Positions 1-8,602 are shown, numbered from the stretch's first letter. The stretch: 64,000 nt of DNA from Pseudoalteromonas atlantica (GCA_007988745.1 BJUT01000015.1:1-64000), one strand, 5' to 3'. Numbers and translations are program-made. The notes: generated from the letters alone by a model not told the origin.

Positions 1-56
1 CCAAACATACTGCTGCAAACTCAATCATTAAAGATCAACACGCCCTACTCAAATAA
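1..56 (+). CDS. possible 3' end of a gene entering from the left edge
   Basis: Frame 3 is open from the left edge and ends with TAA at 54-56, encoding 17 residues (KHTAANSIIKDQHALLK). The stop lies inside the 5' arm of a strong terminator-like hairpin, the usual arrangement for the end of a gene. Nothing in 17 residues identifies a product. Frame 1 is also open here, so the assignment is tentative. Confidence 0.3.
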   Translation, partial: KHTAANSIIKDQHALLK

Positions 57-86
57 ACAGCGAGGTGATTCTCGCTGTTTATTTTT
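51..86. terminator. bidirectional Rho-independent terminator left of dapE
   Basis: A 14-base-pair stem is formed by 51-64 and 71-84 with a six-base loop. It has A-rich and T-rich flanks on both sides, so it can end dapE on the minus strand and whatever gene enters from the left on the plus strand. Confidence 0.75.
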
Positions 87-98
87 ATTGGGCGATTA

Positions 99-1283
99 CT
101 ATTTATGGCTAAAAATTCGTGCTAATAAGTCTGTGTAAATGGCCTCAATTTTAAGTAAATCATCAACCGGAACATGCTCGTTTACCTGATGAATAGTACT
201 ATTTTTAACGCCGCACTCAATAACTTGGGTATGCTGGTTTGCAAAAAATCGGCCATCAGAAGTACCGCCACTGGTACTTAACATGGGGTAACTCCCTGTT
301 TGCGCATAAATGGTGTGCTCTAACTGCTGCAATAAACTCCACCCGTTGGTTGGTGGCGTATAATAGGGCTCACACGCTCGCTCCCATTCAATCTCAAGGT
401 GCTGAGCGTATTCACTCAGCGCCGCTGATATACAGTGCTTTATTGCATTGCTTGTATAACCATGGCTATATCGCACATTAAAGGTAATTTCGCATTCACT
501 AGGCACTAAATTATCAACAACATTATTTATATTAATGCCGGTCACTTGCAAGGTGGTTTTAGAGCTTGGCTCATCGTCAGGCCATGTTAAATTACTTAAA
601 CAATTTACAATATTACCCGCAATATGCGCAGCGTTTATAGTGTTCTGTGGGTAGGCAACATGTCCGGCCTTGCCGTGAACTTTTATACGAGAAGAAATAG
701 CGCCTCGGCGACCATTTTTAATTGTATCGCCTACGTGTGTAGAGCTTGTCGGCTCACCAACAATACAGCCATCAAGTTGTATATTATTTTTTGCTAAACG
801 CGCGGCTATTACCTCTGAGCCAAATACGGCCTCTCCTTCCTCATCGGAGGTAATAAGCCAGTAAAAACGCCCTTTTTTACTTTTAGTATCTTTTAATAGT
901 GCCTTAGTAGCACCAAGCATAGCCGCCACACCGCCTTTCATATCGGCAGCGCCGCGACCATACACGGCATTATTAATAATATTGCCGGCAAAAGGCGGGC
1001 TTAGCCAGTTGCCCGACTCGGCGGGCACAACATCAATATGCCCAGAAAACGCAACACATGGCCCTTCTTGCTCAAAACTAACGTAGGCAATTAAATTAGT
1101 AACGCCTTCACAAATAAACTGCTCACAGTTAAAACCAAGCGCAGTTAACTCATTGCTAAGCCAATCTATGGCACCGCCTTGATTAGGCGTTACAGACTCA
1201 AACCTAATAAGCGTTTGCGTATTTTTTACCACCGCGCTTAAAGGTTTACTTACACTGTTTTGCGATACTTTTGCAACAGACAT
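99..1283 (-). CDS. dapE: succinyl-diaminopimelate desuccinylase
   Basis: DapE hydrolyses N-succinyl-LL-2,6-diaminopimelate to succinate and LL-diaminopimelate in the cytoplasmic lysine and peptidoglycan precursor pathway. The protein is a dinuclear-zinc M20 peptidase-family enzyme. Visible motifs are SGHIDVVP (metal-ligand His), GRGAADMKGG (bridging Asp), SDEEGE (catalytic and metal Glu pair) and STSGGTSDGRF near the C-terminus, in the usual DapE order. The length of about 394 residues is slightly above the usual 375 because of a short N-terminal extension. I prefer the ATG at 1283. An in-frame ATG at 1304 would add seven residues, and neither has a convincing ribosome site. It stands alone, divergent from ompW. 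An ArgE-like relative is less likely given the GRGAADMKGG and SGGTSDGRF signatures. Confidence 0.9.
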   Translation of the reverse strand: MSVAKVSQNSVSKPLSAVVKNTQTLIRFESVTPNQGGAIDWLSNELTALGFNCEQFICEGVTNLIAYVSFEQEGPCVAFSGHIDVVPAESGNWLSPPFAGNIINNAVYGRGAADMKGGVAAMLGATKALLKDTKSKKGRFYWLITSDEEGEAVFGSEVIAARLAKNNIQLDGCIVGEPTSSTHVGDTIKNGRRGAISSRIKVHGKAGHVAYPQNTINAAHIAGNIVNCLSNLTWPDDEPSSKTTLQVTGININNVVDNLVPSECEITFNVRYSHGYTSNAIKHCISAALSEYAQHLEIEWERACEPYYTPPTNGWSLLQQLEHTIYAQTGSYPMLSTSGGTSDGRFFANQHTQVIECGVKNSTIHQVNEHVPVDDLLKIEAIYTDLLARIFSHK

Positions 1284-1418
1284 AACAACACACTCAATAA
1301 CCATAAGAAAGATTATTAAAGCGCGAGAATATGACCAAATAATGGCAAAGTTAATACAGTGCGATGACCGTTAAATACATAGCTGTGTCAATTAATTAAA
1401 ATACTTTTTGCACTGACT

Positions 1419-1482
1419 TTAATCTAAATCAAGAAAAGGGTTCACATACTTCAAACATTTTTGAAACTTTGATCTAGAACAG
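1419..1482. promoter_or_regulatory. two FNR/CRP-like palindromes upstream of ompW
   Basis: 1419-1432 reads TTAATCTAAATCAA, one mismatch from the FNR consensus TTGAT-N4-ATCAA. A second, weaker copy (TTGATCTAGAACAG) lies at 1469-1482, with centres 50 bases apart. ompW is FNR-responsive in enteric bacteria, which makes control of the downstream gene plausible. The divergent dapE could also be the target. No convincing -10 element was fixed. Confidence 0.4.
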
Positions 1483-1544
1483 GTTTTCAACGCTCGGAGA
1501 TTGTAATAATAGCGTCAATCAAAAAGTAGTTATTGGAGCACAAC

Positions 1545-2198
1545 ATGAAAACCCAAATCAGCATTGCATTACTTACCTCTTTACTTGCTATTACCCCTGC
1601 GGCACACGCTAACCTTAGCGTTAATGTTGGCGCTATTAATGTAAATCCAGATAACAGCAGCTCGGCAATTAACGAAGCGCCAACCCTGGGTCTAAAAGGC
1701 GACTCTGACACGCAGCTAGGTATTACAATCGATTATGCATTTAACGATAAGTGGGTGGTAGAGCTTATTGCCGCTACGCCGTTTTCGCACGATGTAAATG
1801 GCGCGGGTGGGTTAGCTGGCAATAAAATTGCCGACATCAAACAGCTTCCGCCATCATTGGTTGCGCAATACCACTTTTTAGATACAAGTTACGCGCTACG
1901 CCCGTTTATTGGTGTAGGGTTAAATTACACCACCTTTTTTGACGAGCAGCCTTCTCAAGCGCTAAAAGCAACCCTAGGCACTGACGATGTTGAAGTAAAA
2001 CTCGATGATTCGTTTGGCTTTATTGCACAAGTAGGCGCTAACTATAAAATCGATCAACATTGGGGGCTACATGCCATGGTGTCAATGATTGATATAGATA
2101 CCGATGCCACAGTGTACGCAAACGGTGCAAAAGCCCTTACATCAACCGTTGAGCTTGACCCAGTCGTTGCCATGTTTGGTGTAAGGTACAGCTTTTAA
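1545..2198 (+). CDS. ompW: OmpW family outer membrane protein
   Basis: This is a small eight-stranded beta-barrel of the outer membrane, whose family members form hydrophobic channels. The start is ATG 1545, preceded by GGAG at 1535-1538; a TTG at 1533 lies upstream of that site and is rejected. Residues 1-22 form a signal peptide ending in AHA before NLSVNVGAI. The mature part alternates polar and hydrophobic strands and ends with the terminal aromatic GVRYSF expected for insertion by the BAM machinery. Its length of 217 residues fits OmpW. A GNRA-loop terminator follows and FNR-like sites precede it. Substrate is not deducible from sequence. Confidence 0.88.
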   Translation: MKTQISIALLTSLLAITPAAHANLSVNVGAINVNPDNSSSAINEAPTLGLKGDSDTQLGITIDYAFNDKWVVELIAATPFSHDVNGAGGLAGNKIADIKQLPPSLVAQYHFLDTSYALRPFIGVGLNYTTFFDEQPSQALKATLGTDDVEVKLDDSFGFIAQVGANYKIDQHWGLHAMVSMIDIDTDATVYANGAKALTSTVELDPVVAMFGVRYSF

Positions 2199-2230
2199 TT
2201 AAGTTTGCAGCGCCTATGTTCTATGTGTTT

Positions 2231-2252
2231 AAGGCCGAAAGGCCTTATTTTA
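2231..2252 (+). terminator. terminator after ompW
   Basis: A GC-rich stem AAGGCC/GGCCTT closed by a GAAA tetraloop is followed by ATTTTAT. It lies 32 bases past the ompW stop, between convergent genes. Confidence 0.65.
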
Positions 2253-2258
2253 TGAAAA

Positions 2259-2795
2259 TTATTTAGGAAGGTTATTCACCTTTTTTTGCTCAAGCATTTC
2301 TTTCCAGTGCATAATTTCGCTTGGCAAAATAGGCGCTACACCATCAAACTCGGCTACTTCAAGCATTTCTTCAATACTTACAATGCCTTTTTTGTTTTTA
2401 AACACACCGCGCACATACGCTATAGCGTGCAGGCCACGCGCAGAATGAAACTTTTGTTCAATGTAAAAATATTTATGATCCCACCCCACCAGCTTGGTAC
2501 TAATGGTATAACGCTGCATAGGTTTAATATCGCGAATATAAGTAATGGCTGTAGCATTAACAATAGGAAACCAACGGCGCTTCATTACTTGTTTTAATAG
2601 ACCAATTCGCTCAATCATCCAAGTGCGTGACAAGTCCATCATAGCCAAATAACGCGAGTTTGTTAGATGCAGGTTTATATCGCAGTCTGTTGGCAGCGCT
2701 TTGTAATCAATATCGACAGTATCAAGTAACTGTTGGTAGTCGCGGTTGCGCTTAATTTTAAAAAATAATAAAAGAAGTCTAATATATAAGTTCAC
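2259..2795 (-). CDS. acyl-CoA thioesterase-like hotdog protein
   Basis: A 178-residue protein with a hydrophobic basic N-terminus (residues 1-15) and a single hotdog domain of the 4HBT_2 / thioesterase type. The segment TDCDINLHLTNSRYLAMMD matches the family pattern Asp-x-Asn-x-His-x-x-Asn-x-x-Tyr at the start of the long central helix. The central region TYIRDIKPMQRYTISTKLVGW is the typical strand pair. Relatives hydrolyse acyl-CoA or acyl-ACP, but the chain length cannot be predicted. The start appears to be GTG at 2795 without a good ribosome site, so the N-terminus is uncertain. It is convergent with ompW and divergent from the small secreted protein gene at 2899. Confidence 0.7.
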   Translation of the reverse strand: MNLYIRLLLLFFKIKRNRDYQQLLDTVDIDYKALPTDCDINLHLTNSRYLAMMDLSRTWMIERIGLLKQVMKRRWFPIVNATAITYIRDIKPMQRYTISTKLVGWDHKYFYIEQKFHSARGLHAIAYVRGVFKNKKGIVSIEEMLEVAEFDGVAPILPSEIMHWKEMLEQKKVNNLPK

Positions 2796-2898
2796 GAGAA
2801 GGTCTTACCAGTATAAAGTTAACTCAGTGTAACATAGCCACTTGTTAAGGCGAATGTTCTGTTTTAATCTCAAATTATAAATATAAAAAAGTCATAGT

Positions 2899-3393
2899 AT
2901 GAAATATAAATTAGCGACACTTTTCACAACCAGTTTATTATGCATTAGCACCAGCGCACTGGCCGATTTTACAATTAAAGGCCCAGGTACGGTAACTTAC
3001 CCAACAGGTATAGAAAAAACCTTTAATTTTGGCTTTGCGTGGCAGCAGCAGCTTGGTAAATTTTCGATAGGTAGCAAAAGCTACGATATGTCGCAATTAC
3101 CTAACTCATACTCGGTAGCAATCACTTTAGCTAAAGACGATAGCCAAGTGTGGGTACAAGAATTTAATAATGGCTTTATTGAAGCGTTTGATTGGCAAAT
3201 AGGTAAACATACTGTCAGTTTAAAAAAGCAGCAATTTAAAGACCCCGTAAAAGGCAATTACGTGATTGAGCTGAATGGCCGCAGTTACTTTTTTACTCGT
3301 AATAACGCAAGCATAGTGATTAATTTTGATGAAAATGGCATAGAAACTATCGCCATTGATGGGGTTACTAAAAACATGGGCACTAAGAGCTAG
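2899..3393 (+). CDS. small secreted protein of unknown function
   Basis: 164 residues. Residues 1-22 are a signal peptide (positively charged start, hydrophobic core, cleavage after SALA), followed by a mature part of about 142 residues rich in beta-type alternation and lysine. There is no cysteine in the mature part and no lipobox. I do not recognise the family. The repeated short G-x-x patterns and lack of membrane segments suggest a periplasmic or secreted soluble protein. The gene is monocistronic, with its stop inside a hairpin shared with the convergent tyrR. Confidence 0.7.
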   Translation: MKYKLATLFTTSLLCISTSALADFTIKGPGTVTYPTGIEKTFNFGFAWQQQLGKFSIGSKSYDMSQLPNSYSVAITLAKDDSQVWVQEFNNGFIEAFDWQIGKHTVSLKKQQFKDPVKGNYVIELNGRSYFFTRNNASIVINFDENGIETIAIDGVTKNMGTKS

Positions 3394-3398
3394 TGCCC
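3378..3398. terminator. GC-rich hairpin between convergent genes
   Basis: A perfect seven-base-pair stem GGGCACT/AGTGCCC with a seven-base loop spans the stop codon of the secreted protein gene and lies 14 bases beyond the end of tyrR. There is no strong T-run, so it is a weak or Rho-assisted terminator at best. Confidence 0.4.
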
Positions 3399-3411
3399 AG
3401 TAAAGCGGCTA

Positions 3412-4968
3412 TTAAACTTTAACAGTTTTGCGATTAATACCGTAATCTCGTAGTTTATTTGCCACTGCAGTGTGGCTAAGCCCTAAACGCTTAGCTAATT
3501 GTCTTGAGCTTGGGTAAGCCGGATACAATTTGCGTAGCAAGGTTGCTTCAAAACGTTTTACAGCTTGATCTAACGACCCTTCAAAATCTGACTCTAAATA
3601 GCCTAAATCGTGGGTAAAGGTAGGCAATTGCAAATGCTCTACACGTAGCTCGCTATCATCAAGTAACGACACAGCCCGATAAATTGCATTTTCTAGCTGG
3701 CGCACATTACCTGGCCACGGGTACTCTTGTAGAAAGCGTAAGCACTCTTGTGATAAAAGCGGAATTGCGTGGCCGTTTTGCTGTGCGTACTTTTGAATAA
3801 AGTGCTCGGCTAATGGGCCCACATCAGCTTTACGGTCTCTCAGTGGTGCAATCTCTAATGTGAGTACATTAATTCGATAGTATAAGTCTTCTCTAAATAC
3901 GCCCTCTTGCACCATCGCGGGTAAATCTTTTTGTGTGGCTGCAATAATACGCACGTTTACTTTTACTTCGTTTTCGTCGCCCACTTTTCTAAATGTGCCG
4001 TCTTGTAAAAAGCGCAGCAGCTTTGTTTGTAGCTGTGTAGACATTTCGCCAACTTCATCTAAAAACACAGTACCGCCATCGGCTTGCTCTAGTACTCCGC
4101 GTTTAGGTGCGGTGTTTTCTTCATATCCGGCGTAACCAAATAATTCAGATTCAGCCACATCATCTGGCAAAGATGCGCACGAAAGTGCAATAAACGGCTT
4201 AACCGAACGATTAGAGGCATAGTGGCACGCACGAGCAAGGAGCTCTTTACCTGTGCCAGTTTCTCCGGTTATTAAAATGGGTGCTTCTAGCTGCGACATT
4301 TTGCGTGCTTCGCGCACTACCCGGCGCATAGCAGTACTAAAGTTATGAATAGTTGCAAAGCTTTCTTGCCCGTAACGTCTAAAGGCACTGACCTGCTGAC
4401 CAAGGCGGCTTTGCGATTTTATATTTATAACCGCACCAGCTAACACATCACCTTCACCACCTTGCGGGACGGCAATCGGTAAAATATCGGCAATAAAGTC
4501 TTCACCGGCAACATCTACCCGGGTTGTTTGTCCAAGTACTTCTTTGCCTTCTAACCAACGCGTAAAGTTAAACCCTTTTAGTAGGTTATTAATATTGGCC
4601 CCTACCACTTCTTTTTCGCTCAACTGTAGGTCTTTACAGGCAGCGTCGTTACACAAACGTACCCACCCTTTTGCGTCAATCGAGATAACGCCATCGGGAA
4701 GTGCACGCAGCAGTGTATTTAATTCGTTATGCTCTCGCTCAGAGGGTAAAAAGGCGGTTGTGCGAACATCATGTACGCCATCAATCAAACGAATAGAAGG
4801 CATAATTTTTTGAAATTGCTCAAATTCAATTTCAGGAAAGCTTACATACATACGGCAATTTACCGAATCAACCTCAATCCCTTTTAAGTCAACATCGTAG
4901 TTTACTAAAATATTTAGGATCTCTTGGGCAATACCTACACGGTCGGCACAATGAATATCTAGACGCAT
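3412..4968 (-). CDS. tyrR: transcriptional regulator TyrR
   Basis: TyrR controls aromatic amino acid biosynthesis, transport and catabolism genes in response to Tyr, Phe or Trp. Domains in order: N-terminal ACT domain (1-70, MRLDIHCADRVGIAQEIL), PAS domain (about 80-190), AAA+ ATPase with Walker A GETGTGKE (235-242) and Walker B TVFLDE (300-305), and a C-terminal Fis-like helix-turn-helix (about 487-511, SRQLAKRLGLSHTAVANKL). The 518 residues match E. coli TyrR (513). The GAFTGA loop needed to contact sigma-54 is absent (GYAGYEEN in its place), as in true TyrR proteins, which work with sigma-70. A TyrR-box-like palindrome lies about 70 bases upstream, suggesting autoregulation. hppD and fahA, likely regulon members, are 20 kb away. 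Confidence 0.93.
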   Translation of the reverse strand: MRLDIHCADRVGIAQEILNILVNYDVDLKGIEVDSVNCRMYVSFPEIEFEQFQKIMPSIRLIDGVHDVRTTAFLPSEREHNELNTLLRALPDGVISIDAKGWVRLCNDAACKDLQLSEKEVVGANINNLLKGFNFTRWLEGKEVLGQTTRVDVAGEDFIADILPIAVPQGGEGDVLAGAVINIKSQSRLGQQVSAFRRYGQESFATIHNFSTAMRRVVREARKMSQLEAPILITGETGTGKELLARACHYASNRSVKPFIALSCASLPDDVAESELFGYAGYEENTAPKRGVLEQADGGTVFLDEVGEMSTQLQTKLLRFLQDGTFRKVGDENEVKVNVRIIAATQKDLPAMVQEGVFREDLYYRINVLTLEIAPLRDRKADVGPLAEHFIQKYAQQNGHAIPLLSQECLRFLQEYPWPGNVRQLENAIYRAVSLLDDSELRVEHLQLPTFTHDLGYLESDFEGSLDQAVKRFEATLLRKLYPAYPSSRQLAKRLGLSHTAVANKLRDYGINRKTVKV

Positions 4969-5037
4969 ACATCCTCGAATAAGGAAAAACTATATTAGCC
5001 GAATAATACGCTAACTCCGTTATTCAATACAGTAAAT

Positions 5038-5055
5038 TGTAAACAAATTTGGACA
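5038..5055. promoter_or_regulatory. candidate TyrR box upstream of tyrR
   Basis: TGTAAACAAATTTGGACA matches TGTAAA-N6-TTTACA at 10 of 12 positions and keeps the key G-N14-C spacing. It lies about 70 bases upstream of the tyrR start, where an autoregulatory site would be expected from E. coli. Confidence 0.5.
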
Positions 5056-5126
5056 AACCACCGCCTTTATCGCTGTAAACTCACGCCTATAAACATCAAA
5101 CTGTAATAACGTGCAGCTTAAAACTA

Positions 5127-5154
5127 AAAAACGCAGCGTGTAAGCTGCGTTTTA
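5127..5154 (-). terminator. terminator of the bcsEFG operon
   Basis: A ten-base-pair stem (5128-5137 with 5144-5153), six-base loop and A/T flanks gives a U-run on minus-strand transcripts, 23 bases past the bcsG stop. Confidence 0.7.
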
Positions 5155-5176
5155 AAAGGGTCGTGCATATATGCTA

Positions 5177-6757
5177 TTAATTTTGCGGGTATGGGGTCCA
5201 GTCTCCGCCATCTAATTGAATATAAGGGCGCTTATTAACATACATCATTATTGTATCGGCGTTTTCGGCTACTTTAGGTGCGCGAGGCAGCGTATCAACT
5301 AAGTCGGCAATATTGCCATTACCTGCAAAAAAGTTTGTGCTAAGCACGCCACTAATTAGCTCCGATAAACCAAAGTAACTTGTTGATTCGCTTACAAGCG
5401 TTTGTGAATAGCTTTGTACATTTTTACCAATAAACTTAATCGCCACCGGAACAGATACAATACTTGGGCTTGGTATCTCACGAAGCCCAGCAAACTGCAC
5501 TTTATCGCCTTTTAATGCTGCGCCGTGTTCAGGTACTATAATCAGCATGACATTACGGCCACGTTTTTCTAGGTTTTTAATAAACCCGTTAATATCGTTA
5601 AATAAGTTTTTATGTCTAATTGGGTAACTTTCAAGGCTACTCATGCGGGCTTGATTCGCTAGTTGATTGCCATCATGCAAACTGGTGGTGTTGTAATACA
5701 TAGCACATGGCGCGCAGTCTTCACCTTTATCATTTAACCATGAGTTTAGTACTGCCCCGTCTGAGTAAATAGGTTTGTTGTCAAACCCGTACTGTGCAAC
5801 AGGTAAGTTAGTTATATCGTAAGGCTGCTCATCTATTTTACCAAACTTTTTCACCAAACCTTTAAACTCATCAAAGTGGCCGTCGTGGTTCATAACCACA
5901 TTGCTTTTGTAACCTAAGTTTTCTAAATTTTTAAACAAATGACACTGCTCTGGCGCATTTTCAAATAAGGCAGTTTGGCTTGTTTGACCACAACTTGCTC
6001 GTAGAAGGCGAATTGCAGCAGGCCCAGAGTACGAAGTCGCCGAATTAAAATCAGAAAACACCACATCAAAATCGCTATATAAATCATCAAGGCTTACGCC
6101 AATAGCCTCTAGATCAGCCACGGCCATTGAGCAAATATTTAGTACTATGACATCAAATAACTCGCCATTATATTGCTGAGGGAATTGGCTTGCTAGCAAA
6201 CTTTGCTGCTGATAAAACTCTTTTAATTGCTGATCGGGCGATTTTGCTTCTTGCGTTACCACTTGTGCTTGTGCACGGGGCGCCGCTGTTTGAACATTAT
6301 TAGCCACCACTGGCTGTGAAATTAAATTATCCTCGTTGTTTGTCCCTTGCCAAGCTACAAACATAAGCCCAACAACTGTTACGGTGGAAAAGCGTATCCA
6401 CTGTGAGCAATACCAAAAGCACACAGTAATAACAAACAGTGCCAATAACATATCAACATTAATAACACGCGCCATGAGCTCTAAAAAGTAGCCAAAGCTA
6501 AAGTCTTGCACGTTACCAGCTTGGCGTGTTAAACGGTCTATAGGAGGCAACCACGAATCTTTATAAAGTAAAACAATAGCCATTACCGCGCCTAACCAAT
6601 GTTTGGCTTTATTTAGTAAAGAGTGCGTGTAAGAAATAGCAAAAAAAGCAGCCAGCGCTGCATTTGCTAATAAGCCAAAGTCGATTGCACCATAATAAAA
6701 AAGTGCAAACTTAACTAAAAAATAGAGGTTCCACACCCCTAAGCCTGATAATTTCAC
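5177..6757 (-). CDS. bcsG: cellulose phosphoethanolamine transferase BcsG
   Basis: BcsG is an inner-membrane enzyme with a periplasmic catalytic domain that transfers phosphoethanolamine from phosphatidylethanolamine to cellulose. Residues 1-135 hold about four to five membrane segments, residues 140-185 a Gln/Ala-rich linker, and 200-500 the alkaline-phosphatase-fold domain. Residues corresponding to the E. coli active site are visible: Cys209 (NICSMA), nucleophile Ser244 (TSYSGPAAIRLL, 35 residues after the Cys as in E. coli), Glu410-His411 (VPEHG) and Arg426. At 526 residues it is a little shorter than the E. coli protein (about 559). The start is GTG at 6757, which shares its G with the TAG stop of bcsF, so translation is coupled. 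The end is followed by a terminator. Confidence 0.93.
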   Translation of the reverse strand: MKLSGLGVWNLYFLVKFALFYYGAIDFGLLANAALAAFFAISYTHSLLNKAKHWLGAVMAIVLLYKDSWLPPIDRLTRQAGNVQDFSFGYFLELMARVINVDMLLALFVITVCFWYCSQWIRFSTVTVVGLMFVAWQGTNNEDNLISQPVVANNVQTAAPRAQAQVVTQEAKSPDQQLKEFYQQQSLLASQFPQQYNGELFDVIVLNICSMAVADLEAIGVSLDDLYSDFDVVFSDFNSATSYSGPAAIRLLRASCGQTSQTALFENAPEQCHLFKNLENLGYKSNVVMNHDGHFDEFKGLVKKFGKIDEQPYDITNLPVAQYGFDNKPIYSDGAVLNSWLNDKGEDCAPCAMYYNTTSLHDGNQLANQARMSSLESYPIRHKNLFNDINGFIKNLEKRGRNVMLIIVPEHGAALKGDKVQFAGLREIPSPSIVSVPVAIKFIGKNVQSYSQTLVSESTSYFGLSELISGVLSTNFFAGNGNIADLVDTLPRAPKVAENADTIMMYVNKRPYIQLDGGDWTPYPQN

Positions 6758-6930
6758 TATTTACCCTTCTTTATTCTATTTGGTTTGTAAGGTTCGAGTA
6801 CTTCATGTTTAAACGTAAGCTGAGCATAATATTTTTTTATTTTTTTCAGTATCAACGACCCCGACATACATAAAAATACGCCAACTAGCATCGCTAAAAT
6901 TGCTGTAATCAATAATTGATTAATACTCAT
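6757..6930 (-). CDS. bcsF: small membrane protein BcsF
   Basis: A 57-residue gene. Residues 4-29 form one hydrophobic membrane segment (QLLITAILAMLVGVFLCMSG), followed by a basic tail ending EPYKPNRIKKGK. This is the E. coli BcsF layout: one transmembrane helix, then a cytosolic tail with a Tyr-x-Lys-Pro type element. In E. coli, BcsF recruits BcsE and interacts with BcsG. Its ATG overlaps the TGA of bcsE (ATGA) and its TAG overlaps the GTG of bcsG (TAGTG), so all three are translationally coupled. Assignment rests on position, size and topology more than on identity. Confidence 0.82.
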   Translation of the reverse strand: MSINQLLITAILAMLVGVFLCMSGSLILKKIKKYYAQLTFKHEVLEPYKPNRIKKGK

Positions 6931-8549
6931 ACGTTACTCTTTATGGCCATTTTAAACGGCACAGCATCTGCGCGCTCGTTTTTAGTAAACTCTGGTGTTT
7001 CTAAATCAGCTGCAACACTTGCATCTATTTTTTGCGAAAATTTATAGCTTTCATTCTCTTTTAATTGGGCAGAGTAATCGGTTATATCTTGGCCCGCATA
7101 ATAACGCCTAAGCTGTTTACATTCTTGCTGAATATAAAAATGATCGGAAATAATATTTTGCTGTGCAAAAAAATCGTTTGTTTCTAATTTAAACAAGTGC
7201 TTTATCGCATTGTTAACATCATTTTCGCGACACGCATGTAAATACAAATACACGGTGTTTTCTACCAAACTGAATACGTCACCTTCTCGCTTTATATGAA
7301 ATAAATGCAAAGGGTGGATTGGGTCAATCCGAGGCAAAAGCTCTAATTTAACCAACACCCCGCTTACCCCTAAATTTACAGCTGAGTCGCTGTGAACTTC
7401 TACCTGTTTGGTAAATTCTATAAAAGGCAGGTAACCTTTAGAAAAGGTATTTTCGGTAAATTGAAGTACATGTTCAATAGAAGGCGGTAACGGTCTTGAA
7501 AATTGAAACCCTTGAATTGACTGCACCTGTGAGAGCAACCTAGAAGGCTCTGAAAAACTATACAAAATTAGATTAACACCTAAGGTCAAAAATAAGCATT
7601 CATCTTGATGGCGGATCACCCCATCAACGTTCTGAATCACTAATTTAAGCCAGCGACCACAGTTTTTTCTAAGCTCAAAACATTGCTTGGCAAGCAGGGC
7701 TAAATCGGTATAGCGAGATACTGCAAATACCAATGTTGCCGCCTCTAATTTAGGGCCTTTTGCAAAAAGCGCATTGTTGTCTTTTATTATTTTATATTTT
7801 GCAGGAAGCTTGGTCCCTTCAGGAATAGCTCCTTGTACAATCCACACGTCGTCTTCATCTGCAAATACACCCGATGTTGAGGTTTGTTTTTCCGTAATAC
7901 TATTTTGCTGCACTTTAAAGCAGCCATTTTCAATCATTAATGGATACTGTACAGAGGCGATGATACCTGTACTGTGATGCCAATAATCGTACTCTAGTAC
8001 GCGCACTGTTGAATCATTTTCAACATATACCAACCCGTCGAGGTCCGAATTTAACCGCCTTAATAAAAAGCGATAGTTAGTCACCTCAGGGCCAGAAACT
8101 AAAAATAAGACGGTCGCTCCTGATTGTGTACTAAATTTTTTATAGGTCTGAACACTTTGAATCAGTTGCTTTTGATCCAATGAGGCTAAATCAGTCGTAC
8201 TAAAGTGAACAATGACTATTGCATTATTTAGCTGTTTATAAGCATTTAGCTCTTTTAGGGTGTTGTTAATTATTTGTTGCTTTGGCCAGTCGCGTGTATC
8301 TGCCGAAAACCTAAACGGATGCACTTTGTGTTGGTCAAATGCATGATTTAATGCATCGCTAAAAGGGCCTTCAAAAAATGTTTCTATTTGAGAAGAAACA
8401 ATATAAATATCAGAGGCTGAGGGTTTATTAATTGCATGTAATGCCAGTTCAGTAGCAAAATTGTCTAAAGGGGCTAAAATTGCATATAACGATGCAGGTT
8501 TTAGCTCTGCAGCAGAGGGCTGCAAGCCTGAAATGTTAAAGTTTTGCAC
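6927..8549 (-). CDS. bcsE: cellulose biosynthesis c-di-GMP-binding protein BcsE
   Basis: A 540-residue cytosolic protein of the BcsE (YhjS) family, which binds c-di-GMP through a GIL domain and supports maximal cellulose output at the synthase. The C-terminal third (about 380-490) looks like the GIL domain. REGD at 421-424 fits the RxGD c-di-GMP site, followed by the conserved run VYLYLHACRENDVNNAI. The N-terminal part (1-220) corresponds to the degenerate NTPase-like and REC-like modules of the family. It is the first gene of bcsE-bcsF-bcsG, divergent from bcsR. Its TGA overlaps the bcsF ATG. No signal peptide or membrane segment is present. Confidence 0.9.
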   Translation of the reverse strand: MQNFNISGLQPSAAELKPASLYAILAPLDNFATELALHAINKPSASDIYIVSSQIETFFEGPFSDALNHAFDQHKVHPFRFSADTRDWPKQQIINNTLKELNAYKQLNNAIVIVHFSTTDLASLDQKQLIQSVQTYKKFSTQSGATVLFLVSGPEVTNYRFLLRRLNSDLDGLVYVENDSTVRVLEYDYWHHSTGIIASVQYPLMIENGCFKVQQNSITEKQTSTSGVFADEDDVWIVQGAIPEGTKLPAKYKIIKDNNALFAKGPKLEAATLVFAVSRYTDLALLAKQCFELRKNCGRWLKLVIQNVDGVIRHQDECLFLTLGVNLILYSFSEPSRLLSQVQSIQGFQFSRPLPPSIEHVLQFTENTFSKGYLPFIEFTKQVEVHSDSAVNLGVSGVLVKLELLPRIDPIHPLHLFHIKREGDVFSLVENTVYLYLHACRENDVNNAIKHLFKLETNDFFAQQNIISDHFYIQQECKQLRRYYAGQDITDYSAQLKENESYKFSQKIDASVAADLETPEFTKNERADAVPFKMAIKSNV

Positions 8550-8602
8550 TGAATTTAGCCTATAAAAAATACTTTTTTACTAGTTTTACCCGCTATTCTA
8601 TA

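Noticed and set aside
3412..4968. tyrR product as a sigma-54 activator
   Set aside because: The AAA+ domain lacks the GAFTGA loop and the protein has the ACT-PAS-AAA-HTH layout of TyrR, which acts with sigma-70.
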